A DNA stretch of 64,000 nucleotides from Siminovitchia thermophila (GCF_016909185.1 NZ_JAFBFH010000018.1:30576-94575), one strand, 5' to 3'; numbered from the stretch's first letter, positions 8,448 to 17,399 are shown. Notes: generated by a model from the sequence alone, not told the origin. Numbers and translations: made by a program.

Positions 8448-10067
8448 ATGCTGGATGTATTGATCAAAAATGGGGAGATAATTGATGGAACCGGTAAAAA
8501 GAGATATAAAGCCGATATTGGAATCGTTCAGGACAAAATCGTTGAACTTGGCTTTAATATAACTCAAAAAGCCGGAATCACAATCAATGCTTCGGGTCGC
8601 ATCGTAGCTCCGGGCTTTATTGATATACATGGCAATTCGGAATGGACATTGCCTGAAAATAATAAAGGCGAGAGCAAGATAAGACAGGGAGTAACAACAG
8701 AGGTGCAAGGGCATTGCGGCTTTAGTGCGGCTCCAGTGTTAGAAAAAAACCGCGACAATTTGCTGAGTTACTTATCCAATACGGCGATACTTGACGAAAA
8801 AGCCAGGCAGGAATGGAATTGGCCTAGCCAACATGAGTTTATAAACCAAAAGATTGGCGCGAATGGAATTCCTTTTAATATAGCTCCTCTTGTAGGACAT
8901 GGGACCATTAAAGTTGGTGTAATGGGGTTTGATAAACATCCCCCAGCGCCAAGTCAAATGAAACAGATGTTGGATTTATTAAAATATGAACTTGAACAAG
9001 GTTTATTCGGAATGTCATCGGGCTTACAGTATGAGCCCGGATTTTATACGAGTGAAAAAGAATTGTTAGAGCTTTGCAGTTTGATCGCCGCATATGATGG
9101 TATTTATACGACACACATGAGAAATGAAGGGAGAGATGTTTTTAAGAGCATTGCAGAATCCATAGAAATAGCAAGGAAGACGGGAGTTTCTTTATTAATA
9201 ACTCACCTGAAACTTGCCCATCGGCCTGATTGGGGAAGGGCGCAAGAAGCGCTTGCAATGATAGATGAAGCTCGCGCCGCTGGTGTCAATGTCGATTTCG
9301 ACCTTTATCCTTATTCCGCTTATGGCAGTGGATTAATGGATGTCATTCCACCATGGGCCAAGGAAAAGGGCGCTATACATATGGCACAACTTCTGAGGGA
9401 TCAAGCGATCCGGGAAAAAGTGATCGAAGATATGAAAAGAGAACATGCTGAATGGGACAATCCAATGGCAGGAAATAGTTGGGAGCATGTAAAAGTCGCT
9501 TTGCTAAAGACGGAAAAAAATAGAAAGTACGAGGGTAAAAATATTAATGAAATAGCGAGTGACATGGAAGTATCTCCTTATGAAGCAGTCATTCGCCTTT
9601 TGATCGAGGAGCAAGGCGGGATTAAATCAATTTATTTTGCAATGAGTAAAGATGACATAAGAGATTTTATGAAACATCCAAGAGCCATGCTTTCCAGTGA
9701 TGGCAGGGCGGTGGCACCATATGGAATATTAGGAAGAGGAGCTGTTCACCCGCGGTATTATGGTACATTTCCCCGCATACTGGGAAGGTATGTTCGTGAA
9801 AAGAAGATTATCAGTTTAGAGGAAGCCATTAAAAGAATAACCTTTTTGCCCGCGACGAAAATGAAAATGAATAAAAGAGGAATCATCCAAGAGGGATACT
9901 ACGCGGATATCACCATTTTTGCCGAGGATGAGATTATTGATGTATCAACATTTGATGATCCCCATCGATATTCTAAGGGTATAGACCATGTTTTGGTTAA
10001 TGGAGAGATCGTGATTCGAGGTGGGAAACACACTGGTCAGTTGCCGGGAAAAATTCTGAGTCGCTAA
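8448..10067 (+). CDS. D-aminoacylase-type amidohydrolase (N-acyl-D-amino-acid deacylase family), copy 2
   Basis: A 539-residue paralogue of the gene at 105, similar along its full length (both have GIPFNIAPLVGHGT and GRGAVHPRYYGT). ATG 8448 follows GGGAGG. Metal-site motifs are GFIDIHGNSE near residue 57, QGHCGFS, THMRNEG, LITHLK and SSDGRAV, again with Asn in place of the second His of the usual HxH motif. It is the last gene of the importer operon and is followed by a strong terminator. Two divergent copies around one transporter suggest different acyl or amino-acid preferences, which is inference. Confidence 0.87.
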   Translation: MLDVLIKNGEIIDGTGKKRYKADIGIVQDKIVELGFNITQKAGITINASGRIVAPGFIDIHGNSEWTLPENNKGESKIRQGVTTEVQGHCGFSAAPVLEKNRDNLLSYLSNTAILDEKARQEWNWPSQHEFINQKIGANGIPFNIAPLVGHGTIKVGVMGFDKHPPAPSQMKQMLDLLKYELEQGLFGMSSGLQYEPGFYTSEKELLELCSLIAAYDGIYTTHMRNEGRDVFKSIAESIEIARKTGVSLLITHLKLAHRPDWGRAQEALAMIDEARAAGVNVDFDLYPYSAYGSGLMDVIPPWAKEKGAIHMAQLLRDQAIREKVIEDMKREHAEWDNPMAGNSWEHVKVALLKTEKNRKYEGKNINEIASDMEVSPYEAVIRLLIEEQGGIKSIYFAMSKDDIRDFMKHPRAMLSSDGRAVAPYGILGRGAVHPRYYGTFPRILGRYVREKKIISLEEAIKRITFLPATKMKMNKRGIIQEGYYADITIFAEDEIIDVSTFDDPHRYSKGIDHVLVNGEIVIRGGKHTGQLPGKILSR

Positions 10068-10106
10068 TGATCGTTCAGTTACTTGTTTCATAGGCATTAA
10101 ACATGA

Positions 10107-10144
10107 ATCCGGTGGAAGGGGCATTTTCCACCGGATATTTTTTT
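10107..10144 (+). terminator. Rho-independent terminator of the peptide-utilisation operon
   Basis: ATCCGGTGGAA at 10107-10117 is perfectly complementary to TTCCACCGGAT at 10126-10136, followed by a T tract. It marks the end of the co-directional genes from 2106. Confidence 0.88.
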
Positions 10145-10273
10145 CAGCCTGTAAGGTAAGAGCTGATGAGGCCGATATATCGTTGGGTCAAAAAACGATC
10201 ATTTTGCTACAGGGAAGAGCAGCTTCATGCCATTTTTTATATTGCCTTAAAAGCAATTTTAAAGGAGAAGGTT

Positions 10274-10402
10274 GGGGCTGTCTAAAAAGTCCAATTTAGA
10301 GCAAATGCACTAAAATATAAAACCCAAGAATGTTGATTTTACGGAAACTTGGGTTTTGTTTTTTTAGTTTTCAAGCTGCGATGTTACTTTTTGGACGGCC
10401 TC
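10274..10402. mobile_element. MITE-like remnant with IS1182-type ends
   Basis: GGGGCTGTCTAAAAAGT at 10274-10290 is the imperfect inverted repeat (14 of 17) of the sequence at 10386-10402. Just inside the right end lies a hairpin, AAACCCAAG (10318-10326) with CTTGGGTTT (10348-10356) and a T run, an arrangement I associate with the 3' ends of IS1182-family elements. No transposase fits in 129 bases. The rest of the 10145-10567 gap holds no recognisable gene. Confidence 0.5.
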
Positions 10403-10567
10403 GTTTTACAGCTTTTAGGAACGAGCGAAAGGTTTGTTTGTACTTTAGGTGATCGATGTCTTTTTCAGATTCTCTTCAATTAAAAGGTCATCGAAAGATT
10501 TTCTTGATTCAATTTGTGGAAGTGCATGGAACCCATATTAAAGGTAATATCCCATAACTAATTTACT

Positions 10568-11272
10568 TTATATTTTGCCGTACACAACTTTATAATGATC
10601 CTCGTCCTTTTGTAATGTAAATCCGAGCCAGCCCTCCTTCAGTAATGTTTGTTGTTCTTTGATCTTATTTATTGAAAGAGCCTTAGTGTCAGTCCAATTT
10701 TCGCAGGCGTTTTCATGTAATTTTTTTACAAGTACATAGCGTAGCCGTCCTTGATATTTTTCTTTTAAGGCAGCAATCACCATGCCCTGGGCTAGTTTGT
10801 CTTTCAAGCTGGGAATGTTTGAGGGCATGACCGTACAGCAGACGTATTTAAATGAGTGATCAAGAGCCGACAGTTCATTCATGATCAGCTGGGCCAGTTT
10901 TTGCTGCAAGCGGTTGCCGCGATAGTCAGGGTGAACGTTGGATATTTCTTGATAAATAACAGTTGGCAATTCTTCTTCTTTCAATCCGACATCAAGCCCC
11001 AAATGTTCTGAGTCATCGCTTGGAGGAATCAAAAGGGCGCGGAAAGCAATCAGCCTGTCGTCGGCGAAAGCACCAATGATCATCCCCTTGCCATCCATAA
11101 TGTACTGATATTCATCATAAGAAAGCGGCTGCAATATATCCTGGTTGTCAAGTGTTTGCACAACCAATTCTTGAAGTTGCAATATATGCTCTATATCGTC
11201 CATAGTCAGGTGACGGACTTTATATTGCTTATTATTTGTAGCCATTACCCCTTTATAAAAATAAGCCACCAT
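10568..11272 (-). CDS. GNAT-family N-acetyltransferase
   Basis: Predicted acetyl-CoA-dependent acyltransferase of 234 residues, minus strand. ATG at 11272 is preceded by AAAAGGAGCGAG. The acetyl-CoA motif A region is recognisable as NVHPDYRGNRLQQKLAQL (about residues 112-129), with the Q/RxxGxG pyrophosphate loop degenerate (RGNRLQ). It begins 16 bases after the dipeptide epimerase gene and is likely co-transcribed. A role in N-acetylating amino acids or dipeptides from this locus is plausible but not shown. Confidence 0.75.
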   Translation of the reverse strand: MVAYFYKGVMATNNKQYKVRHLTMDDIEHILQLQELVVQTLDNQDILQPLSYDEYQYIMDGKGMIIGAFADDRLIAFRALLIPPSDDSEHLGLDVGLKEEELPTVIYQEISNVHPDYRGNRLQQKLAQLIMNELSALDHSFKYVCCTVMPSNIPSLKDKLAQGMVIAALKEKYQGRLRYVLVKKLHENACENWTDTKALSINKIKEQQTLLKEGWLGFTLQKDEDHYKVVYGKI

Positions 11273-11288
11273 GTACTCGCTCCTTTTA

Positions 11289-12398
11289 TTATGTAATCAC
11301 ATCTTGAAACTTTGTTACTCTTTGCAGTGTTTGTTCGTCTATATCAACACCTAAGCCGGGCTGTTCTGGTAAGCGGATAAACGGAACATCATATTTGAGG
11401 TTTCCGACATCTTGGGAAAATTTTAGCGGGCCGGTCAGTTCCACACTCGTAATGATTTTTTGTGAAAAGGCTACATGGAACCCCGCGGCTGATCCAACGG
11501 AAGATTCGACCATCGAGCCTACCTGGCATTCGATGCCAGCCATTTCTGCTTGGTGGGCTAGTTTAATAGCCGGAAGGATACCCCCGCATTTCATTAATTT
11601 AATATTCACTTTGTCTGCTGCGCGCTTTTGTATAATTTCACGCATTTCCTTGGAACCTTTTAGCCCTTCGTCAATCATCAGAGGAATATCCGTTTTGGCT
11701 TTGATTTCCACCATACTGTCAATATCATCTGCAATGACAGGTTGTTCGATCCAGTCGATATTCAAATCTTTTAAATGGCGTATAGCGGTCAATGCTGTTG
11801 CACTGTTTTTCCAACCTTGATTCACATCAACGCGGATGGCAACTTTTGGGCCGACCCTGTTCCGGACCGCTTTGATTCGTTCAACATCTTTATCTACTTC
11901 CGTACCCACTTTCATTTTAAAGGAGTTGTACCCTTCCTTTATCATGGATAAGGCTTCTTCAGCCATTTGTTCCGATTCGGCGATACTGAGTACATGGGTA
12001 ATCGGGAACTGATCATGAAAGCGGCCTCCGATGAGCTGATAGACAGGTTGTCCCAGTTTCTTACCTGTAGCATCAAAACAAGCAATATCTATGGCTGCTT
12101 TTGCCGCGGGCATTCCATAGACAGAGTGATTCATAATGTCGTGTATTTTTTCAAATGCCGCGGGATTTTGTCCCATTACGATCGGGGCAAGGGTCTGCTT
12201 TAACAGTTGGTATGTACTTTCAAACGTTTCACCTGTTACGAATTCATCTGGAACCGCTTCACCAAAACCCGAAATTCCTTGGTCGGTTTCAATCTTAATG
12301 ATGATGGAAGGCATTTCATGATAAGTATTGTAACTGACAGTAAATGGTTGATCAAGCGGTAAATGAATGGCGTAGAGGTGAATGGATGTAATCTTCAA
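11289..12398 (-). CDS. Enolase-superfamily dipeptide epimerase (muconate lactonizing / L-Ala-D/L-Glu epimerase type)
   Basis: Predicted epimerase that interconverts D and L residues in dipeptides released from peptidoglycan or similar sources. It has the N-terminal capping domain (residues 1-120) and a barrel with SFKMKVG (catalytic Lys of KxK), RVDVNQGW, the metal ligands Asp, Glu (DWIEQP) and Asp (LMIDEG), and NIKLMKCGG with the second Lys. The start is taken as TTG at 12398 because GAAAGGAACG sits just upstream; an in-frame ATG at 12437 lacks one. It faces the D-aminoacylase/importer operon, consistent with a shared D-amino-acid peptide pathway. Substrate specificity is not determinable here. 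Confidence 0.85.
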   Translation of the reverse strand: MKITSIHLYAIHLPLDQPFTVSYNTYHEMPSIIIKIETDQGISGFGEAVPDEFVTGETFESTYQLLKQTLAPIVMGQNPAAFEKIHDIMNHSVYGMPAAKAAIDIACFDATGKKLGQPVYQLIGGRFHDQFPITHVLSIAESEQMAEEALSMIKEGYNSFKMKVGTEVDKDVERIKAVRNRVGPKVAIRVDVNQGWKNSATALTAIRHLKDLNIDWIEQPVIADDIDSMVEIKAKTDIPLMIDEGLKGSKEMREIIQKRAADKVNIKLMKCGGILPAIKLAHQAEMAGIECQVGSMVESSVGSAAGFHVAFSQKIITSVELTGPLKFSQDVGNLKYDVPFIRLPEQPGLGVDIDEQTLQRVTKFQDVIT

Positions 12399-12399
12399 T

Positions 12400-12424
12400 A
12401 TAGTTCGTTCCTTTCGCGAACTAT
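12400..12424 (-). promoter_or_regulatory. Hairpin displaying the epimerase ribosome binding site in its loop
   Basis: On the minus strand ATAGTTCG and CGAACTAT form a perfect 8-bp stem with a 9-base loop that contains the AAAGGA ribosome binding site. The TTG start follows one base later. It may set translation efficiency or be a protein- or temperature-sensitive element. Confidence 0.5.
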
Positions 12425-12594
12425 TCAGACAGTTCATTTGTTATTTTAAAAAGTATATGGAAGGAGCCTTCTTCTGACCGCTTATACTACTTTTTGCATG
12501 GCACAAGCTTTCTGCGTCATTAGCTATTGACTCCGTTTATATCAACTACACTACTTTTTTATCTAGATTGTTCATCATCTATATATTACAACTT

Positions 12595-12624
12595 ATAATA
12601 TGGTATTAATACCTGTTATGTCAA
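12595..12624 (-). promoter_or_regulatory. Promoter with embedded palindrome for the epimerase-GNAT transcript
   Basis: On the minus strand TTGACA (12624-12619) and TATTAT (12600-12595) are 18 bases apart. The spacer contains the perfect 12-bp palindrome GGTATTAATACC at 12602-12613, a likely operator. The leader would be about 190 bases. The remaining DNA between 12625 and 12857 shows nothing recognisable. Confidence 0.6.
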
Positions 12625-12857
12625 GGGGGTGCTCGTTATTTCTATCATTGTTTCATTGTAAATGGAGTGATCATGCAGTAGAAGCGGCTGCTATAGAAAT
12701 ATGAAGAAACATTATATTACAAGCTATGGAGTAGGGGAAAGCTTGTCTTCAGTGAATCCAGACTGAACACTAGACGGTGAACACGATCATACTAAAGTAT
12801 GGGGAACAAATATTGTGCATCTCCATCACTTTCGTTAAGCACACCCTAATTCCAACC

Positions 12858-12889
12858 AAAAAACGCCGGCCCACTCACGGACCGGCGTT
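12858..12889 (-). terminator. Terminator of the hydantoinase/DUF917 operon
   Basis: On the minus strand an AACGCCGGTCC / GGCCGGCGTT stem of about 9-10 bp is followed by a run of six T. It lies just past the stop codon at 12898. Confidence 0.85.
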
Positions 12890-12897
12890 GTTCATAT

Positions 12898-14448
12898 TCA
12901 CAATGTAATCTTTAAGGGACCCGCGGCTTTCACTCTGACCATAATGGCGTTGCCTGGGAGGTAGGCGAGCGGGAAATCTTCGAGTTGGATGATGTCCACC
13001 TTGGCGGGATCAGCCCCGGCTTGAATGGCTTCCTGGATGGCTTCCTTCCTTGCTTCTTCAATGACCGTTTTATAGTCTTGATTTTCGAGGGAGTATATTC
13101 TTTCTACGGTTCCGCTAATATCGCCGAGGGCAGCGCCGATGGCGTTAGCGACACTGGCGTGGGCCGGGCGGATGACACGGCTTGCTCCTTTGAGTGTTTT
13201 AGGCATAAGTGCTGCTCCGCCGCCTACCAAAACGACCGGGAGGTCTTCTGCGCTCGTTTTCATCCGGTCGATGGCATCTTCGACCATGCGAACGAAGTCT
13301 TTATAAATCAATTCGCAGGGAACATCATCAACTTTTGATGGGTTTGTTCCTTCGATTTCCATTTGGCCGGTGCCAATCGCCACATCTGTTGCTGTTAGTT
13401 CATCACCGCCGAAGACGATTGCTTTTTCTGGCAATTGATATCCAACGCTTTCCGGTCCGATTTTCCACGAGCCTTCCTTCAAATACACCCGTGTACCGCC
13501 GCCAAAGCCGATAGAGTATATGTCTGGCATGCGATAATTAGTCCGGACTCCGCCCACTTCTACCGCTAGTGAAGTTTGGCGGGGAAAGCTGTTTGCGAGC
13601 ACTCCGATATCTGTCGTCGTACCGCCGATATCTACTACGATTGCATCATCCTCTTTTGATAAATGGGCCGCTCCGCGGATGGAGTTGGTCGGGCCGCAAG
13701 CGATCGTGTAGATTGGATATTTTTGCGCGTAGCTGTTTGTCATCAATGTGCCATCATTTTGTCCCAGATAAATATGGGCATCAATTCCTTCGTCTTTTAA
13801 AGCACGTTCGAAATCAGTGGACACGCGGCTGATGACGGTCATCAAAGCGGCGTTTAAAACGGTCGCATTTTCGCGTTCAATTAATCCGATCGAGCCAATT
13901 TCGCTTGATAACGAAATGGGGATTCCGGGCAGTTCTTTTTCAAAAAATGCCGCGGCCTCTTTTTCTTGATCACTTAAGACAGGAGAGAAGACGCCGGAAA
14001 TCGCGATCGAGTCGACTTTGCCCCGGAAGCGGTCCGCGGCGACTTTTAGTTCTTCCTCATCCAGGTTTGAGATAGGGGAGCCGTTATATTCATATCCGCC
14101 ATGGATCAAGACGGTTTCCGCCTGTACTTTTTCCACTAAATCTTGGGGCCAATCCAACAGGGGCGGGACGGTTGTCCCGCTTGGCAAACAAAGACGGACA
14201 ATGCCGACTTTGTTCAGTGATTTTCGTTCCACAATCGCGTTTGTGCAATGGGTCGTTCCAAGCGTGGCGATTTGTATTTTTTTTACATTCACGTTCGTTT
14301 CTGCCAACAGCTTTTTGATCGTTTTTTGGATTCCCGTAAATACATCTTTTGTTGTAGGGGATTTTGTGCTTCCAAGCACTTGATTGTCATTATCCAACAG
14401 GACGCCGTCCGTGTTCGTTCCTCCGACATCAATTCCCAATCTGATCAT
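12898..14448 (-). CDS. Hydantoinase/oxoprolinase-family protein
   Basis: A 516-residue member of the hydantoinase A / oxoprolinase family, with an actin-like ATPase fold in two halves. Nucleotide-binding loops are visible: GIDVGGTNTD at residues 5-14, TTHCTNAIVER near 66, VVDIGGTTTDIG near 273 and GGGAALMP near 409. The length matches stand-alone family members found beside DUF917 proteins. Its start overlaps the stop of the upstream DUF917 gene by four bases (ATGA). With an NCS1 permease in the same operon, a role in import and ATP-dependent opening of a cyclic amide (hydantoin, oxoproline or base-derived ring) is likely. The substrate is unknown. Confidence 0.82.
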   Translation of the reverse strand: MIRLGIDVGGTNTDGVLLDNDNQVLGSTKSPTTKDVFTGIQKTIKKLLAETNVNVKKIQIATLGTTHCTNAIVERKSLNKVGIVRLCLPSGTTVPPLLDWPQDLVEKVQAETVLIHGGYEYNGSPISNLDEEELKVAADRFRGKVDSIAISGVFSPVLSDQEKEAAAFFEKELPGIPISLSSEIGSIGLIERENATVLNAALMTVISRVSTDFERALKDEGIDAHIYLGQNDGTLMTNSYAQKYPIYTIACGPTNSIRGAAHLSKEDDAIVVDIGGTTTDIGVLANSFPRQTSLAVEVGGVRTNYRMPDIYSIGFGGGTRVYLKEGSWKIGPESVGYQLPEKAIVFGGDELTATDVAIGTGQMEIEGTNPSKVDDVPCELIYKDFVRMVEDAIDRMKTSAEDLPVVLVGGGAALMPKTLKGASRVIRPAHASVANAIGAALGDISGTVERIYSLENQDYKTVIEEARKEAIQEAIQAGADPAKVDIIQLEDFPLAYLPGNAIMVRVKAAGPLKITL

Positions 14449-15539
14449 TTGTCCAATCGCTCCTTTACTAATGTTTCGAGCGGAATATAGTCATATGGAT
14501 ATTTGAAATATCTTGGTCCAGCCGTTTCAATTCCCATGTCAGTCCGCCACTTTTCATGCGCGGGGAAGGCGGTGATGACAACGCGCGCGCCGTATTTGAG
14601 CCCCTCTGTCGTGATAGGCATTCCGGTTTCTTCATCAAGGACGGCGATCAAGTCCGGCGTCATGGCAACCGGCTTGCCGTTCATCTCTGCCAGCAGATGC
14701 TCGTTTTGGAAAAATAAGGTCGCGGACTTGTCTTGAAAGTTGTCGAGCCCTTCAAAATGGGCTTCGCCTCTTGTAAATCCGCCTTCAATCTTTCTTTTAA
14801 TGAGGGCGGCTTTTCCTTTAAACAGAATGTGGCCATTCAAAAGCCGGGTGATTTGTGAGATGGGATGCTCAGCCGACTCTCTTTTTCCCCGTAAAAGGCC
14901 ACCTACATTTTTGGCAAGCGTTAAAGTTCCCGGAATGACGCTTTCTTTCGCTTGTTTTCCGGTTATTCCATAGTCGCAGACAATCGAAGAGCCGCCCATG
15001 GAGATGGTGACGTTACGGGAGATTTTTTCACTCCAATAGCCGTCGGCCGGTTCGATCGTCACAACGTTTCCTTGTTCATCCCCCAATGTGACGAGTTCAG
15101 GTTTGAGACCGTCTAAATGGAATGTCACCATTTGCGCTTCGGGAAAAGCGCGGCCCATCGCATCTCCATCCAGGATGGGAATATTGTTCATGGCGGCCAC
15201 CGCCACAGGGATGAGGGAATTGACGCCGCCTATTTCAATCGGCATGACGACGTCGGTCTTTTTGCCGCTTGCTTTTTCAAAAGCTTTTAATGGAGCGGCC
15301 AGTTGCTCGAAGGAAGGAATTTTTTCGACAAGAACGCTTGGCGAGCCCATTCCGGAAGCCGGCAGTATCCATTGATCATCCTTCAGTTCATCAACAGTGA
15401 TCACTTCAACGGGACCGTATTGTTGTATGGCGGATAAAGCCATCATTTTTCCGATATAGGGGTCCCCGCCGCCGCCTGTTCCGAGCACGGTTGCGCCGAC
15501 GGCAATACATTCAATATCTTCTTCCGTTAACCATTTCAT
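14445..15539 (-). CDS. DUF917 (S-methyl thiohydantoin desulfurase-type) domain protein
   Basis: A 364-residue DUF917 protein, starting LTEEDIECIAVGATVLGTGG, with the glycine-rich segment GTGGGGDPYIGK (residues about 20-31) typical of the family. DUF917 genes commonly neighbour hydantoinase/oxoprolinase genes, as here, and some members act on thiohydantoin-type rings. The start lies one base after the permease stop codon and the end overlaps the next gene, so translation is probably coupled. No transmembrane or signal sequences are seen. Confidence 0.8.
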   Translation of the reverse strand: MKWLTEEDIECIAVGATVLGTGGGGDPYIGKMMALSAIQQYGPVEVITVDELKDDQWILPASGMGSPSVLVEKIPSFEQLAAPLKAFEKASGKKTDVVMPIEIGGVNSLIPVAVAAMNNIPILDGDAMGRAFPEAQMVTFHLDGLKPELVTLGDEQGNVVTIEPADGYWSEKISRNVTISMGGSSIVCDYGITGKQAKESVIPGTLTLAKNVGGLLRGKRESAEHPISQITRLLNGHILFKGKAALIKRKIEGGFTRGEAHFEGLDNFQDKSATLFFQNEHLLAEMNGKPVAMTPDLIAVLDEETGMPITTEGLKYGARVVITAFPAHEKWRTDMGIETAGPRYFKYPYDYIPLETLVKERLDK

Positions 15540-16808
15540 TTAAAAACGCTCCTTTTTATAAAAAATCAGAATGAAAATCAACTGGAAGATAAATGCGGTC
15601 AAAAAGCTGTCCAAAGAAGGAATGGTTGTTAAAGTAAACAGCGCCAATCCAATCGGGCCTTCCATTGTCAGCCAGCTGATCAAAGTTCCGAGCGCCCAGG
15701 CCAAAAGCGGCAACAGCTTAAAGCGTTTATCGTTTTCTTCCCGGAACAACCGCATGCCCCCGATATAATAAGATGCTGTATAAACACCGCCGATGGGGGT
15801 GATAAACATCGTCATAATCGTTAAAAAGTCGATAAAGTGATCATAAATACCAAGGACGGCAAGTAGTGTGCCGACAATTCCGGCGATCAGGGTGAGTGTC
15901 ACTTTGCTCGTTTTGGTAAAAATAACCGAAAGGCTCAATCCAGATGAATAGGCGTTGCTCGTATTCGTTGTCCATTGGGCAAGAATCAGCACTAAAATGC
16001 CCGGAATACCAAGGCCGACTGTAATCATTATCGTTGTTAAGCTGCTTTCATCCATAATGCGAGACAAAATCATTGCGATAATAATCATAAAACTGTTTCC
16101 GAAGAAAAATCCGAAAAAGGATGCCAGGACGGCATCTTTTTTCGTTCGAGCCCATCTTGAAATGTCCGGTGAAATCGTTGCACCGACAACAAAAATACTG
16201 ATGACGAGCGAAATCGCCATCCCGAACGTAAATGTGTTTTCTACAGGGGCGTTCAGTTCGCTCGCGCCAAATTGCCGGATGGCCAGCCCCACTGCCGCCA
16301 AGACGAGGATGAGCAGCAGTGGAACGGACCAAGAGCTTAATTTTTCAATCGCTTTATAGCCGATTACAGCGGTTGTCATCATTAATATTCCGCCGATTGC
16401 GGCCAACAACGGGACAGGAGCTTTTAATCCGAGCGCACCTTCAATGGCGGCATACGCATTTTCAGCAAAGAATCCGGCTTGGACACCGAACCAGCCCAGT
16501 AAGGAAATCGCCATAAATAAGGACACAAGCTTTGCTCCCGAAATGCCGAATGTAAATCTGGAAATCATTGATGTGGATAATCCGGTTACCGCTCCGACGT
16601 AGGCGCAAAAAGCGGCTAAGATGCCTAAAATGGCAGAACCGATCAAGACGGCCCACAAAGCGTCTTGAAAGGCCATGCCTTTTCCGAGCTCCGCCCCGAA
16701 CAGCATCGCAGATAAGTCGATGCCGACCGCGACCCAAACGAGGCTGATGGAGAACCACGCTTTCCTCTCGCTCATCGGAACGGCTTCTCTGGCGTAATCA
16801 TTTTTCAT
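15540..16808 (-). CDS. NCS1-family (CodB-like cytosine/purine/hydantoin) permease
   Basis: Integral membrane transporter of 422 residues with about 12 hydrophobic segments. The N-terminus has the NCS1-typical polar lead (REAVPMSERKAW) and the first helix VGIDLSAMLFGAELG. The conserved segment ISPDISRWARTKKDA (about residues 213-227) is present. It likely imports the nucleobase-like or hydantoin-like substrate processed by the two downstream enzymes. The ATG overlaps the regulator stop codon by four bases. Confidence 0.85.
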   Translation of the reverse strand: MKNDYAREAVPMSERKAWFSISLVWVAVGIDLSAMLFGAELGKGMAFQDALWAVLIGSAILGILAAFCAYVGAVTGLSTSMISRFTFGISGAKLVSLFMAISLLGWFGVQAGFFAENAYAAIEGALGLKAPVPLLAAIGGILMMTTAVIGYKAIEKLSSWSVPLLLILVLAAVGLAIRQFGASELNAPVENTFTFGMAISLVISIFVVGATISPDISRWARTKKDAVLASFFGFFFGNSFMIIIAMILSRIMDESSLTTIMITVGLGIPGILVLILAQWTTNTSNAYSSGLSLSVIFTKTSKVTLTLIAGIVGTLLAVLGIYDHFIDFLTIMTMFITPIGGVYTASYYIGGMRLFREENDKRFKLLPLLAWALGTLISWLTMEGPIGLALFTLTTIPSLDSFLTAFIFQLIFILIFYKKERF

Positions 16809-17386
16809 TTTTCATATCCTCCCAGCAAAACTCTCATGATGTAAAGGGCTTCTTCTATTTGATGCTGCAGTTGTTTTGGATCGTACAGATTTATTTCCCA
16901 AAAAACCCCATCCATGATTACGACAAATTGTTTGATGAGCCTTGTTGCCTGATATTCAGTTATAGACGGGATGTCCCGTTTAATCAGTGTCAATAAAGAG
17001 TTAATCAACCAGTCGTCAAACTGTTGAATATGCTCCTGAAGATACTCATGGATTTCCGGGGGCGGTGCGGTGACAAGAGAAATGTAGGCATTCGTTTCCT
17101 CGTTATTTTCTTGGTGATAGGCGACCGCACCTTTGATAAGCGCTTCAAAAATGTCAAAAATCGGCCGATCATGCACTTTTTGAAGAATTGACCGCATTTC
17201 TATGAAATGATCTTTTAATAGCTTTTGAAAAGCCGCCAAAAACAGCGTTTCTTTATTTTTGTAAAAAAAATAAATCGATGCTGGTTTTATGCCGACTTCT
17301 TTGGCAATATTCCGCATCGTGGCACCGTGGTAATTGAATTTGGAATATTCTCGAATGGCAGCTTGCAAAATCTTGTCTTTTGTCAA
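16805..17386 (-). CDS. TetR/AcrR-family transcriptional regulator
   Basis: A 193-residue repressor-type protein. The N-terminal helix-turn-helix spans about residues 5-50 (ATMRNIAKEVGIKPASIYFFYKNKE), followed by an all-helical ligand-binding domain. The start is TTG 17386 behind GGTGGTG. It is the first gene of the operon. A perfect 18-bp palindrome lies 13 bases upstream, beside a promoter, so autoregulation controlling the permease and both enzymes is the natural inference. The inducer is probably the permease substrate. Confidence 0.88.
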   Translation of the reverse strand: MTKDKILQAAIREYSKFNYHGATMRNIAKEVGIKPASIYFFYKNKETLFLAAFQKLLKDHFIEMRSILQKVHDRPIFDIFEALIKGAVAYHQENNEETNAYISLVTAPPPEIHEYLQEHIQQFDDWLINSLLTLIKRDIPSITEYQATRLIKQFVVIMDGVFWEINLYDPKQLQHQIEEALYIMRVLLGGYEK

Positions 17387-17399
17387 AAAATTCTACACC

